Shown here: piece by piece, positions 55,655-64,000 of the stretch
How positions within the stretch are numbered: position 1 is the stretch's first letter
Layout: each line of letters begins with the position of its first letter
Assembly (NCBI GenBank): GCA_963728655.1
Contig: CAVSLD010000006.1
Location: forward strand, 1,488,001-1,552,000
Reading direction: 5' to 3'
Origin: Iamia sp963728655
GTDB lineage: Bacteria; Actinomycetota; Acidimicrobiia; Acidimicrobiales; Iamiaceae
Length of the DNA: 64,000 bases
Notes under the pieces: generated by a model
Seen by the model: only the letters and a program-made list of their open reading frames with translations
What the model was told of the DNA's origin: nothing
The model's database searches: none
Made by a program: the position numbers and the translations under genes

Positions 55655-55691
55655 CGGCCCGCCGCCCGGACCCCCGAAGCGGGATCCGCGC

Positions 55692-56141
55692 TCAGGCGGG
55701 CGTGCCGCTGAGCTCGCGCCGGGCGGCCAGCACCGTCTCCCGGGTGGGCACCCGGAGCAGGATCCAGCCGATGCCCACGGCACCGGCGCCCAGCACGACG
55801 GCGCGGGGTGTCCAGGTCGAGAAGCCGAGCGCGGCGCTGAGCGAGCAGGCCACGACGATCATGGTGATGGCGACCACCTTGGCCCGTCGGGGCATGCCCA
55901 GGCCGTCGCGGTGGTCGCGCACCATGCGCCCCACCCCGGGCAGGCCCAGCACCCACCGCTCGAACCGGGGGCTGGAGCGGGAGAAGGCCCACGCCGCGAC
56001 CACGAAGAACACGGTGGTGGGCAGGCCCGGGACGACCACGCCCACCCCGCCGATGCCGACCGCGACGAAGCCGAGGACGACGTAGGCGGCCCGGACGGAT
56101 CGGTGCCGGGAGACCTGGGAGGGCTCGGCCGGCGCGGTCAC
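55692..56141 (-). CDS. DUF454 (YbaN-like) membrane protein
   Basis: 149 residues with about four helices. The family motif is VGVVVPGLPTTVFFVVAAWAFSRSSPRFERWVLG; later segments are AITMIVVACSLSAALGF and AVVLGAGAVGIGWILL. Function unknown. GTG at 56141; it starts two bases after the stop of the upstream gene on the same strand, so they are probably cotranscribed. Confidence 0.85.
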   Translation of the reverse strand: MTAPAEPSQVSRHRSVRAAYVVLGFVAVGIGGVGVVVPGLPTTVFFVVAAWAFSRSSPRFERWVLGLPGVGRMVRDHRDGLGMPRRAKVVAITMIVVACSLSAALGFSTWTPRAVVLGAGAVGIGWILLRVPTRETVLAARRELSGTPA

Positions 56142-56143
56142 GG

Positions 56144-56623
56144 TCAGGTGAGCAGCTCGATGAGGTCGCCGACCACGAGCACCACCAGCAGGCAGATCAC
56201 CGTGGTCCCGATGGCCGTGTAGGCCCAGCGCCAGCGGTGGTCGGCCCGCCAGAAGCGGCGGATGCTCTTGACGTTGAACACGATGGCGACCGAGCCGAGG
56301 GGCACCCCGATCCAGGGACCCACCCCGGCGGCGATGCCCAGCACCGGGGCCAGGAAGGGGATCACCAGGTAGGTGAGGGTGCAGCGGGTGGCCGAGACGA
56401 GGATCGAGCGGCTGAAGGCGCTGCGCAGCTCGTCCTCGCGGAGCCGGGGCTGCTCGACCGAGATCCGCAGCAGGCGCCGCATGAAGCGGTCGGCCGCCGG
56501 GCGACGGGCGGGCTCGACGTGGGTGCGGGCGCGGGCCTCGGTGGCCGGGACGGCGGTCGTCACCCGCACATTCTCCCCGTCGCCCGGGGTCGCGGCCAAT
56601 CGCGGTGACCGGGCCTCGCTCAC
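56144..56623 (-). CDS. Membrane protein of unknown function
   Basis: 159 residues, GTG start overlapping the DUF3048 stop by four bases (GTGA), so translationally coupled. Three helices (STILVSATRCTLTYLVIPFL-like, VLGIAAGVGPWIGVPLGSVAIVF, GTTVICLLVVLVVGDL) in the C-terminal two thirds, preceded by a charged N-terminus. I do not recognise the family. GTG at 56563 is a possible shorter start. Confidence 0.65.
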   Translation of the reverse strand: MSEARSPRLAATPGDGENVRVTTAVPATEARARTHVEPARRPAADRFMRRLLRISVEQPRLREDELRSAFSRSILVSATRCTLTYLVIPFLAPVLGIAAGVGPWIGVPLGSVAIVFNVKSIRRFWRADHRWRWAYTAIGTTVICLLVVLVVGDLIELLT

Positions 56624-57843
56624 CGGACCACCGCGGCCACGCCGGGCCGGACCATCTCGATCCAGGTGCGACCGGCCGACAGCGTGACCGGGGCGCCGCC
56701 CTCGTCGACGAAGGCCAGCGGGGCATCGACCGAGGCGCGCTGCCAGCGCCCGCGGACGAGCTTGCCGTCGGTCAGGACCCACGCCTCGCCGCCGCCGATG
56801 GACACGGCCTCGGGTGACCGGGTGTCGACCGGGCTCTCGACGTAGTCGGTGATCATCACGACAACGTTCCGGGGCCCCACCGCGTAGCCGGAGCCGTCGA
56901 GGTGGACCGAGCCCCGCTGCTGGCGCAGCCAGCGCCCCTCCTCGGGCAGCCACCGCCACGAGGCGGGCGCCCCGGCGATGCCGCCGAAGCCGAGGGCGAC
57001 GCCGGCGACGGGCTCGCCCACCGGGGAGCCCTGGCCGCGGGGGCGGAAGGTCGCCAGCGGCGGCGGCACGGTGGCGGCGCCGGTCCGGGCCCAGATCTCC
57101 CAGGGCCGGAGGTACAGGTTGTGGGGCGCCCGGCGGGACCCGTCGCGGGCGTAGGCCGGCGCCCACTCGCCGCCTCGGTCCTCGAGCGAGGGCGAGTCGG
57201 CGACGGCCCGGAGGACGCCCGGGTTGCCGCCGGAGTAGGCGAACAGGGGCCGCCCCAGGATGGGCAGGAGGTGGACGTCGGTGGTGCGGGCCGAGCGCAC
57301 CGGGCCCACCTCGGGGGCGTCGGTGGAGTGGAGCACGGCGACGAAGCGGGTGATGCCGCCCTCGACCACCTCCTCCACCACCAGGTCGGCGTAGGCCAGC
57401 CCGGTCTGGGGTCGCGCCGTCTCCCCGGCGATGTCGAGGTTGTCGATCTTCACCGCCAGGGCCGCCCGCCCGAGCACCGCCGGGTCGGGCACCGGCAGGC
57501 CGGTGAGCGGGGCCGCCGAGCCGTTGTCGGGGGTGTCCTCGGGCAGGAAGCGGAGGCCCTCCTGGGGCGGGGGCGGCAGCGTCGGCGGGGGTGCGGTCGT
57601 GGGCGCGGCGGTGGCGGGTGGCGCCGTCGTGCCCGCGGCCTCGACGTCCTCGTCGGGAGCGGTCGTGGCCGCGTCGACCGAGGTGGTGCTCGGGCCCGCG
57701 GTGGTGGTCCGCTCCGGGTCGTCGCCCGAGGCCACGACCACGGCGGTGATCACCAGCGCGCCGGCCACGACCGAGGACACCAGCCGTCCGGTCCACGTCC
57801 CCGTGGCCGCGTGCCAGGTCCGGCCCACGGAGGGGACCCGCAC
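56620..57843 (-). CDS. DUF3048 (YerB-like) secreted or anchored protein
   Basis: 407 residues. One N-terminal helix (LVSSVVAGALVITAVVVASG) and a Thr/Pro linker, then the DUF3048 region: PLTGLPVPDPAVLGRAALAVKIDN, ARPQTGLAYADLVVEEVVEGGITRFVAVLHS, VGPVRSARTTDVHLL, FAYSGGNPG; the second domain ends WIEMVRPG. The family is thought to bind cell-wall sugars or lipids, without proof. It lies four bases from the M48 gene on the same strand. Confidence 0.85.
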   Translation of the reverse strand: MRVPSVGRTWHAATGTWTGRLVSSVVAGALVITAVVVASGDDPERTTTAGPSTTSVDAATTAPDEDVEAAGTTAPPATAAPTTAPPPTLPPPPQEGLRFLPEDTPDNGSAAPLTGLPVPDPAVLGRAALAVKIDNLDIAGETARPQTGLAYADLVVEEVVEGGITRFVAVLHSTDAPEVGPVRSARTTDVHLLPILGRPLFAYSGGNPGVLRAVADSPSLEDRGGEWAPAYARDGSRRAPHNLYLRPWEIWARTGAATVPPPLATFRPRGQGSPVGEPVAGVALGFGGIAGAPASWRWLPEEGRWLRQQRGSVHLDGSGYAVGPRNVVVMITDYVESPVDTRSPEAVSIGGGEAWVLTDGKLVRGRWQRASVDAPLAFVDEGGAPVTLSAGRTWIEMVRPGVAAVVR

Positions 57844-57846
57844 CGC

Positions 57847-58608
57847 TCAGAGCTCCTGGAGCGTCGCGATGCGGTCGTCGAGGGGCACGTGGTCGTCGAA
57901 GCGGCCGTCCTGGCCGTCGCGGGGACCGTCGGAGCCCGAGCGGGGGGCGGCGAGCCACAGGTGGGCCGTCGACCACGACGACGAGGCCACGAAGGTGGAG
58001 CCGTCACGCAGCTTGGACAGCGCCGAGGCCAGGCCCGGGGGGTAGCGCGTCATCTCCACCGCGGCCAGGTCGGCCACCGGCTCCCGGCCCCGACCCATGG
58101 TGCGGTGGAGCAGGCGGGCGGTGGCGGGCATGGTGACGGCGAGGGTGTCGACGAGCACGTCCTCCCGCTTGATGTGGCTGAGCTCGTGGGCCAGCACGGC
58201 CTCCAGCTCGACCCGGGTGAGGGTGTCGAGCAGCCCGCGGGTGACGGCGAGGGCGGTGTGGTCGACCGACCGGCCCACCGACAGGGCGTTGGGGGCGGCG
58301 TCCTCGATGACGTACAGGGCCGGCTTCTCCACGCCGTTGGCGGCGCACAGCCCCTCGACCAGGTTGTGGAGGCGGGGCTCGGCCTCCTCCGACACCGGGT
58401 GGGCGGCGCTGCGCCGGAGGGCGGCGGGCTCGGCCGCCCACCAGCACCCGGCGGTGACGGCGGCGCCGATCACCACGGCCACCAGCACGCCGACCAGCCC
58501 GAGCCCGACCGCGAGGGCGACGAGGGCCAGCGGCACCGCGGCCAGGAGGAACCCCGCCCCCAGCAGCACCGTGCGGTGCCGTCGGTTGGCGGCGACGATG
58601 TCGTCCAC
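57847..58608 (-). CDS. M48 family metalloprotease (HtpX-like)
   Basis: 253 residues. Two N-terminal helices, then the zinc motif VLAHELSHIKREDVL and the downstream glutamate region GREPVADLAAVEMTRYPPGLASAL. The active site should face the cytoplasm as in HtpX. It lies five bases after lemA, a frequent pairing. It is likely involved in membrane protein quality control. GTG at 58608. Confidence 0.88.
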   Translation of the reverse strand: MDDIVAANRRHRTVLLGAGFLLAAVPLALVALAVGLGLVGVLVAVVIGAAVTAGCWWAAEPAALRRSAAHPVSEEAEPRLHNLVEGLCAANGVEKPALYVIEDAAPNALSVGRSVDHTALAVTRGLLDTLTRVELEAVLAHELSHIKREDVLVDTLAVTMPATARLLHRTMGRGREPVADLAAVEMTRYPPGLASALSKLRDGSTFVASSSWSTAHLWLAAPRSGSDGPRDGQDGRFDDHVPLDDRIATLQEL

Positions 58609-58613
58609 GGGGC

Positions 58614-59171
58614 TCAGAACGCCACCGAGACAGGGCCGCGGGCGTCGCCCTCGGCCTGGAAGTACTCCCGCTCGCGGAAGCCGGCGGCGCGGGCCATGAA
58701 CACCGCGGGGAACGTCTCGATCTTGGTGTTGTAGGTGTTCACGACGTCGTTGTAGTACTGCCGGGCGTAGGCGACGCGGTCCTCGCTGGTCGTCAGCTCG
58801 GACTGGAGGGCGAGGAAGCTCTGGTTGGCCTTGAGGTCGGGGTAGGCCTCGCTGAGGGCGAACACGTTGGCCAGCGCGCCCGACACCTCCTTCTCGGCCT
58901 GGGCCTGCGCCGCCGGGGTCTCGGCCGCCACCGCCCGGTTGCGGGCGGCGATGACCTTCTCCAGCGTCTCGCTCTCGTGGGCGGCGTAGCCCTTCACGGT
59001 GGCCACCAGGTTGGGGATCAGGTCGTGGCGCCGGTTGAGCTGGACCTCGATCTGGGCCCAGGCCGACTCGACCCGGTTCTTGACCTTGACCAGGCCGTTG
59101 TAGGTGGCGATGAACCAGCCCACGACGCCGAGCACGAGGACCAGGACGACGATGAGGATGATGATGCCCAC
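58614..59171 (-). CDS. lemA: LemA family protein
   Basis: 185 residues. One N-terminal helix (IIILIVVLVLVLGVVGWFI) and the LemA helical bundle: VKNRVESAWAQIEVQLNRRHDLIPNLVATVKGYAAHE, EAYPDLKANQSFLALQSEL, YNDVVNTYNTKIETFPAVFMA. Function unknown; often next to membrane peptidases. GGAGG precedes the GTG at 59171; -10 TAGGCT lies at 59225-59220. Confidence 0.92.
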   Translation of the reverse strand: MGIIILIVVLVLVLGVVGWFIATYNGLVKVKNRVESAWAQIEVQLNRRHDLIPNLVATVKGYAAHESETLEKVIAARNRAVAAETPAAQAQAEKEVSGALANVFALSEAYPDLKANQSFLALQSELTTSEDRVAYARQYYNDVVNTYNTKIETFPAVFMARAAGFREREYFQAEGDARGPVSVAF

Positions 59172-59279
59172 GGGTCCTCCTGGGGCGGCGCGCGGGGTGG
59201 GCGCCGGGACGGCGACGCGAGCCTAGACGTCACCCGCCCGTGCGAGGGGTCCCGGCCGGGGAGGGCGGCGGCGCTGTGC

Positions 59280-60352
59280 TCAGCCGGCCACCCGGGCGTA
59301 GAGCTCCAGGTAGCGCTGGGCCAAGCGGTCCATGGAGAACTCCTCGGCCCGCTCCCGTCCCGAGACGACCAGCGCCCGGCCACGGTCCTGGTCGAGCAGG
59401 ACCGAGCCCAGGGCCGCGGCCAGGGCGTCGGCGTCTCCTGGCGGGGTGAGGAGGGCGTCGGTGCCGGGCCGGGCCACCCGCCGGTAGCCGGGCAGGTCGC
59501 TGGCCACGATGGGCGTGCCCGCGGCCATGGCCTCCAGCAGCACCACGCCGAAGGACTCCCCCCGCAGCGAGGGGGCGCAGTAGACCGACGCCCCCCGCAT
59601 CCGCGATGCCTTCTCGGCGTCGGAGATGCGCCCCAGCCACTCGATCCGGGGGTCGCCCGACGTGCGGCGCATGAGGGCCTCGGTGTCGGGTCCGTCGCCC
59701 GCGACCCAGAGGTGGACGTCGCGGGGCAGGTCGGTCATGGCCGTGAGCAGGACCTCGAGGCCCTTGCGCTCCTCGTGGCGGCCGAGGAAGAAGATCGTCG
59801 GCCGCCCCCCTGTGGGGGTGGGCTCGGCCTCGGCGAAGGCGGGGATCTCGATGCCGTTGAACACCCGCTCGTAGGTGCCGCGGAGGTGGGCCGCGGCCAG
59901 CTCCTCGGCGTCGGCCGACACCGCGCAGCGCAGGTCGAGGCGCCCGCCAGCCAGCGCACCAGGGGCCCGAGGGCCGTGTACGCCCCCGAGACCCCGGCCG
60001 CGTGGAACGTCCCGACGAGGGGCGCCGGCTTCACCACGCAGGTGGTGATGCACACCCCGGGCCCGAGGGGCTCGTGGAGGTTGATGACGTCGAAGTCCTC
60101 GTCGTTGGCGGCCCGGATCACCCGCAGCTGGGCGGGGAGGTCGGGGGCGACGGGGGCGAAGGACCCGTTGGCGGCGGTCGGCATGGAGTTGCCCAGCGGG
60201 GTCACCCACGCGTCGGGCGGGGGCCCGTCGCAGGGGGCCATGACCCGGGTCGGGTGCCCCGCCGCCCGCAGGGCGCGGGCCAGCCCCAGCACCTGGGCCT
60301 GGACGCCGCCCGGCACGGTCAGGCTGTAGGGGCACACCAGTCCGATCCGCAC
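59280..60352 (-). CDS. pimA: Glycosyltransferase, PimA-like, frameshifted
   Basis: About 357 residues after restoring one base near 59941-59950. GT-B fold, family 4: IGLVCPYSLTVPGGVQAQVLGLARAL at the N-terminus, NLHEPLGPG, TFHAAGVSG, and in the second frame FLGRHEERKGLEVLL and GESFGVVLLEAMAAGTPIVAS (EX7E). These match PimA, which adds mannose to phosphatidylinositol. Dropping out one C from GGCTGGC rejoins RWLAG to GRLDLRCAVSADAEEL. GTG at 60352 has TAACCT seven bases upstream. Confidence 0.85.
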
Positions 60353-60359
60353 GGCCCGG

Positions 60360-60365
60360 AGGTTA
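60360..60365 (-). promoter_or_regulatory. -10 box of pimA
   Basis: TAACCT on the minus strand, seven bases before the GTG at 60352. Confidence 0.5.
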
Positions 60366-60416
60366 GGAGGTGAGCCTCCCCGGCCCCCGATGTGCCCCCG
60401 GCGCGCCGTCGTGTCT

Positions 60417-60472
60417 CCCGAAGTGGTGCGCGACCTCGTCGCCCTGGCCATCGATCCGCGCACCACTTCGGG
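60417..60472. repeat. 16-bp perfect inverted repeat upstream of the APH gene
   Basis: CCCGAAGTGGTGCGCG (60417-60432) and its exact reverse complement (60457-60472) flank a 24-base loop. It lies between the divergent pimA and APH promoters. It could be an operator or a hairpin in the divergent region. Confidence 0.6.
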
Positions 60473-60523
60473 GCAGGAGGGGTGTCCGAGCGGGCGGCCC
60501 CCCCGCCGAGGGCATCGGCTCCC

Positions 60524-60529
60524 TACTCT
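60524..60529 (+). promoter_or_regulatory. -10 box of the APH-DUF6285 gene
   Basis: TACTCT, seven bases before the ATG at 60537. Confidence 0.5.
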
Positions 60530-60536
60530 CGGGCCG

Positions 60537-61932
60537 ATGGCCGACCACGAGGACCGCACCCGGGAGCTGGCCCGGACGCTCGCCCCGCCGGTGGCCGTCG
60601 CCCTGGTCGACGACGCCGTGGAGGTCACCGACCTCCGGCGCCTGTCGGGCGGGGCCTCACGGGAGACGTGGTCGTTCCGGGCCGTGGGGCCCTGCGGCCG
60701 GCGAGCGCGCCCTGATCCTCCAGCGCCTGCGCCCCGGCGGGGTGGGCACGGGGCCCTCGATGGCGGTGGAGGACCGCCTCCTCGACGCGGCCGACGCGGC
60801 CGGGGTGCCCGTCGCGCCCGTGGTGGTCGACGCCGCCGCGGCCGAGGCGGCGGGCCTGGGTGCGGCCCGGGTCAGCGCCCACGTCGAGGGCGAGGCCCTC
60901 GGTCCCCGGATCGTGCGGGCCGAGCGCACCGAGGAGGGACGGCGGAGCCTGGCCCACCGGATGGGCGCGGCCCTGGCCGGGATCCACGCCATCGACCCCG
61001 AGGTGGTGGCCGACCTCGACGTGGTGGACCCCCTGGGCCGGGTGCGCGACGGGCTCGACCTGCTGGGCGAGCAGCGCCCCGCCCTCGAGCTGGGCCTCCG
61101 CCGCCTCGAGGCCACCCGCCCCGAGACGGGGGCCCCCGGCGTGGTGCACGGCGACTTCCGCGTCGGCAACCTGCTCGTCGACGGCGACGACCTCACCGCC
61201 GTCCTCGACTGGGAGCTGGCCCACCGGGGCGACCCGGCCGAGGACCTGGGCTGGCTGTGCGGCCGGGCGTGGCGCTTCGGCGGCGACCGCGAGGTGGGTG
61301 GCGTGGCCGACCTCGACGACCTGCTGGCCGGCTACGTCGAGGCCGGGGGCCGACCCACCTCGCCCGAGGTCGTCCGCTGGTGGACGGCGGCCGGCACCCT
61401 GCTGTGGGGCCTGATCTGCGCGGTCCAGGCCCGTCGCCACCTCGACGGCCACGTCCGGTCCGTGGAGCTGGCCACCATCGGCCGCCGGGTCTGCGAGGCC
61501 GAGTACGACCTGCTCGACCTGGTGCTCGACCCTCTTCCCCCGACCACCCCGGTCCCGGCCGAGGCGGGCGCGGCCTCGCCGGGCGCGGACCTGCACGGGC
61601 GACCGACGGCGGCCGAGCTGGTCGACGCCGTCCGGGGCCACCTGGCCGACGACCTGGGCCCGACCCTGGAGGGCTCGGCCCGGTTCCACACCCGGGTCGC
61701 GACCCACGCCCTGGAGGTGGTGGAGCGCGAGCTGCGCCTCGGCCCGGCCCAGGCCCGGGCCCACGCCGAGCGCCTCGCCACCCTCGGCGTGGACGACGAG
61801 GCCGAGCTGGCCACCCGCATCCGGACCGGCGACCTCGACGGCCGCCCCGACGTCGACGCCGTCGTGCGGGCCACCGTCGTCGACCGCCTCCGCGTCGCCC
61901 ACCCCGACTGGCTCCACGACCCGGACCGCTGA
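60537..61932 (+). CDS. APH-type phosphotransferase fused to DUF6285-like domain, frameshifted
   Basis: About 464 residues after removing one base near 60693-60706. N-terminal part is a kinase-like APH domain: RLSGGASRETWSF, then VVHGDFRVGNLLVDGDDLTAVLDWELAHRGDPAEDLGWLC with the Brenner HGD motif. The C-terminal 115 residues (GRPTAAELVDAVRGHLADDL, ARFHTRVATHALEVVEREL, VVDRLRVAHPDWLHDPDR) match DUF6285, which is usually a separate gene next to APH and acyl-CoA dehydrogenase genes. Those genes lie nearby at 62304-64000. Substrate unknown. Confidence 0.82.
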
Positions 61933-62303
61933 GCGGGCCCGACGCCCCACGATCGAGGCCTCGGGACCCCCGCCGGACCGCTTCTCGGGACCGATGACGC
62001 CCGGACCGGCCAACTCCCTACCAAGAAGCGACCGGGCTCTGATCCCCCCGTTCTCGGTACCGATGACATCCAGAACCGGCCACTCCCGTACCAAGAAGCG
62101 ACCGCGCTCCGATCCCCCGTTCTCGGTACCGATGACATCCGGAACCGGCGACTTCCGTACCAACAAGCGACCGGGCTCTGATCCCCGACCGTTCTCGGTC
62201 CTCACGGCGCCGAGGATCGGCCCCCTCCGTGCCCAGGGCCGACTCCGCCCGTCGGCGTGGGACCTCAGGCGGCGCGGACCCTCCGCACCGGCCCGGCGGG
62301 CGG
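61933..62303. repeat. 69-72 base tandem repeat, 3.5 copies
   Basis: Each unit starts TTCTCGGTACCGATGAC and ends near AAGCGACCGGGCTCTGATCCCC; starts lie at 61982, 62051, 62120 and 62192 (last partial). The copies differ by several bases and the period of 69 keeps reading frames open, giving false proteins on both strands. It lies between convergent genes and has no leader or spacers of a CRISPR array. No gene was found in the region. Confidence 0.8.
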
Positions 62304-63112
62304 TCAGGTGTCGGTCGCACCACCCGGTGCCGAGCGACGAGCCTGCCACCGGGCCATGTAGGCCTCGCCCGCCTCCGGCAGCCGGGGTCGCGGTGGGCCC
62401 GCTTCATGCGGTCGACGTCGCCGGCGCCGTCGGAGGTGGGCGCCACCGCCTCGGCCAGCCGCTCGATCTCGGCCGTCACCTCGTGGAGGACGAGGTTCGG
62501 GCTGGCCAGCAGTGCGGCCACGAGGTCGTCGACCGCCGCGTCGAGGGCCTCGGCCGCGACAGCACGGGTCACCAGACCGACCGCGGCGGCCGACGCCCCG
62601 TCGAGCTCGGCCGCGGCCAGCACCAGCTCCTTGGCCCGCATGGGGCCGAGGGCCCGCACCAGGCGCGGCAGCGTCGCCCACGGGATGGGCATGCCCATGT
62701 GGGACTCGGGCAGGGCGAGGCGGGCGTCGAGGGCGGCCACGGCCAGGTCGCAGCTGAGGGTCAGCACCACTCCCCCGCCCCGCGCCGCCCCCTGCACCCG
62801 GGCCACGGTCACGGCACGCATGGACCCGATGGCGTTCATGGCCACCCGACCGAGGTCGAGGGCGGCGTCGGCCCCGCCGGGAGGTGGCGGGCCGGGGTCG
62901 CGCACGTCGAAGCCGCCGCAGAACGACGGTCCCGCGCCGGCCACGACGACCACGCCCACGTCGGGCCGGGCGTCGAACCAGGCCGCCGCGTCGACCAGGG
63001 CCTGCAGCTGGGGGTAGCCGAGGGCGTTGCGCCGCTCGGGCCGGCACAGGGTCAGGCGGCCGACCCGGCCGTCGGCCTCGACCCGCACCCCGGGGAGGTC
63101 CGGTGCGGCCAT
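62304..63112 (-). CDS. Enoyl-CoA hydratase/isomerase family protein, frameshifted
   Basis: About 269 residues after restoring one base near 62381-62388. Crotonase motifs: LCRPERRNALGYPQLQAL, GAGPSFCGGFDVRDPG, VQGAARGGGVVLTLSCDLAVAALDARLALPESHMGM. The oxyanion hole residues are kept; the glutamate expected for hydratase activity in GPESHMGM-like region is replaced by a PESHMG-type loop. The end in the second frame is ARWQARRSAPGGATDT. It overlaps the acyl-CoA dehydrogenase stop by one base, so the two are coupled. Confidence 0.83.
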
Positions 63113-64000
63113 CAGCCGGCGAAGGACCAGGTGCCGCCGTCGCGGTAGGTCTTCAGCAGGCGGCGGGCCACGGACTGGACGTGGACCTCGTCGGGCCCGT
63201 CGTAGATCCGGGCGAAGCGGGCGGCCCGGTACATGTGGCTGAGCGGCGTGTCGTCGGTGAGCCCGGCGGCGCCGTGGGCCTGCACGGCCCGGTCGATCAC
63301 GTCGTGGAGCATCGCCGCCCCCACCACCTTGACGGCGCCGATCTCGACCCGGGCGTCGCCACCCCGGTCGACGGCCTCGGCGGCGTGGAGGGTGAGCAGC
63401 CGGCAGGCCTGGATCTGGGCGTAGCTGTCGAAGACGTGCTGCTGCATGAGCTGCTTCTCGGCCAGCGGGCCGCCGAAGGCCTCCCGGTGGACCAGGCGGT
63501 CGCACAGCAGGTCGAAGGCCCGCTGGGCCTGGCCCAGCCAGCGCATGCAGTGGAAGATGCGGCCCGGGCCGAGGCGCTCCTGGGCGATCACGAAGCCCCG
63601 TCCCCGCTCCCCCAGCAGGTTGTCGGCCGGCACCCGGACGTCGTGGTAGGCGACCTCGCAGTGGCCGCCCCGGATGCCGAGCACCGGTGTCTCCCGGACG
63701 ATCTCGTAGCCCGGCGTGTCGGTCGGGACGATGACCATGCTGAAGGCCCGGTGGTCGGGCGCATCGGGCTCGGTCCGGCACATGACCGTCGTGTAGGCGG
63801 CCCGGTTGGCGCCGGTGGTGAACCACTTCCGCCCCCGGATCACCCACTCGTCGCCGTCGAGGGTCGCCGTGGTCTGCAGCTGGGTCGGGTCCGACGACGC
63901 CACCTCGGGCTCGGTCATGGCGAAGCTGGGGGAGATCTCGGCCGCCACCAACGGCGCCAGCCACCGCTCCCTCTGGGCCGGGCTGGCGTGGGCGTGGAGC
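63112..64000 (-). CDS. Acyl-CoA dehydrogenase (partial, 5' end outside window)
   Basis: The last 296 residues of the protein; the N-terminus runs past base 64000. EPEVASSDPTQLQTTA and WVIRGRKWFTTGANRAAY are FAD-binding signatures; FAGGHCEVAYHDVRVPADNLLGERGRG-type segment (LGIRGGHCEVAYHDVRV) and QAHGAAGLTDDTPLSHMYRAAR are ACAD signatures. It oxidises an acyl-CoA to enoyl-CoA; the chain or ring substrate is unknown. With the hydratase it forms a beta-oxidation-like pair. Confidence 0.93.
   Translation of the reverse strand, partial: LHAHASPAQRERWLAPLVAAEISPSFAMTEPEVASSDPTQLQTTATLDGDEWVIRGRKWFTTGANRAAYTTVMCRTEPDAPDHRAFSMVIVPTDTPGYEIVRETPVLGIRGGHCEVAYHDVRVPADNLLGERGRGFVIAQERLGPGRIFHCMRWLGQAQRAFDLLCDRLVHREAFGGPLAEKQLMQQHVFDSYAQIQACRLLTLHAAEAVDRGGDARVEIGAVKVVGAAMLHDVIDRAVQAHGAAGLTDDTPLSHMYRAARFARIYDGPDEVHVQSVARRLLKTYRDGGTWSFAG

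Noticed and set aside
61982..62247. CRISPR array
   Set aside because: Whole 69-base units repeat head to tail without unique spacers, no leader or cas genes.

Overview
The window is a 64 kb, very GC-rich chromosomal segment (by eye well above 70 % G+C, with strongly C/G-ended codons). The gene set points to a high-GC actinomycete: the end of a mycothiol synthase, a PimA-type phosphatidylinositol mannosyltransferase, menaquinone genes, the PdxS/PdxT route to vitamin B6, a DUF222/HNH protein, DUF6167 and septum-formation proteins, and many leaderless transcripts with a TANNNT box 6-8 bases before an ATG or GTG. The best guess is an Acidimicrobiia (Iamia-like) genome; this is inference from gene content and style. 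I saw no rRNA, tRNA, insertion sequence, prophage or CRISPR array.

Layout. 0-13 kb: mshD end, rlmN, a secreted lytic transglycosylase, a nucleotidyltransferase, a MaoC-like protein, a DUF222/HNH protein, an isochorismatase-like hydrolase, a VIT-type transporter and two acyl-CoA synthetases. 13-21.4 kb: a dispersed menaquinone locus (menG, menF, menD, menH, menA, menB) on both strands, interrupted by a 743-base stretch without genes (18856-19598). 21.5-34 kb: DUF4388 protein, then the minus-strand block rarA - DUF948 - DUF6167 - (zinc-ribbon proteins and a GH3 enzyme) - alaS - ruvX - mltG - aroE. 34-50 kb: DJ-1-like protein, lipoprotein, then ruvC-ruvA-ruvB - GCS2 - M20 - queA - tgt - secD - secF - apt - rsh, close to the widespread ruv/queA/tgt/sec/apt/rel arrangement but without a yajC between tgt and secD. 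50.6-64 kb: an ABC exporter pair, peroxiredoxin, yebC-pdxT-pdxS, DUF454 and DUF3048 proteins, an M48 protease with LemA, pimA, an APH-type kinase fused to a DUF6285-like tail, a tandem-repeat patch, and an enoyl-CoA hydratase with an acyl-CoA dehydrogenase.

The most interesting element is a 336-residue intein inside the Walker A motif of RuvB (47962-48969). It begins with proline instead of a nucleophile but keeps the Trp/Cys/Thr set of the class 3 splicing mechanism, and it carries two LAGLIDADG motifs. Other signals are a family of about 56-58 bp palindromic repeats between genes, a 3.5-copy 69-bp tandem repeat, a long threonine/proline insertion in SecD, and a TetR-like operator before an acyl-CoA synthetase.

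Caution for users: fourteen single-base frameshifts break eleven otherwise well-conserved genes between 18.6 and 62.4 kb, including essential ones (alaS three times, ruvB twice, rsh, yebC, mltG). I read these as sequence errors, not gene decay, and give each gene its full span.
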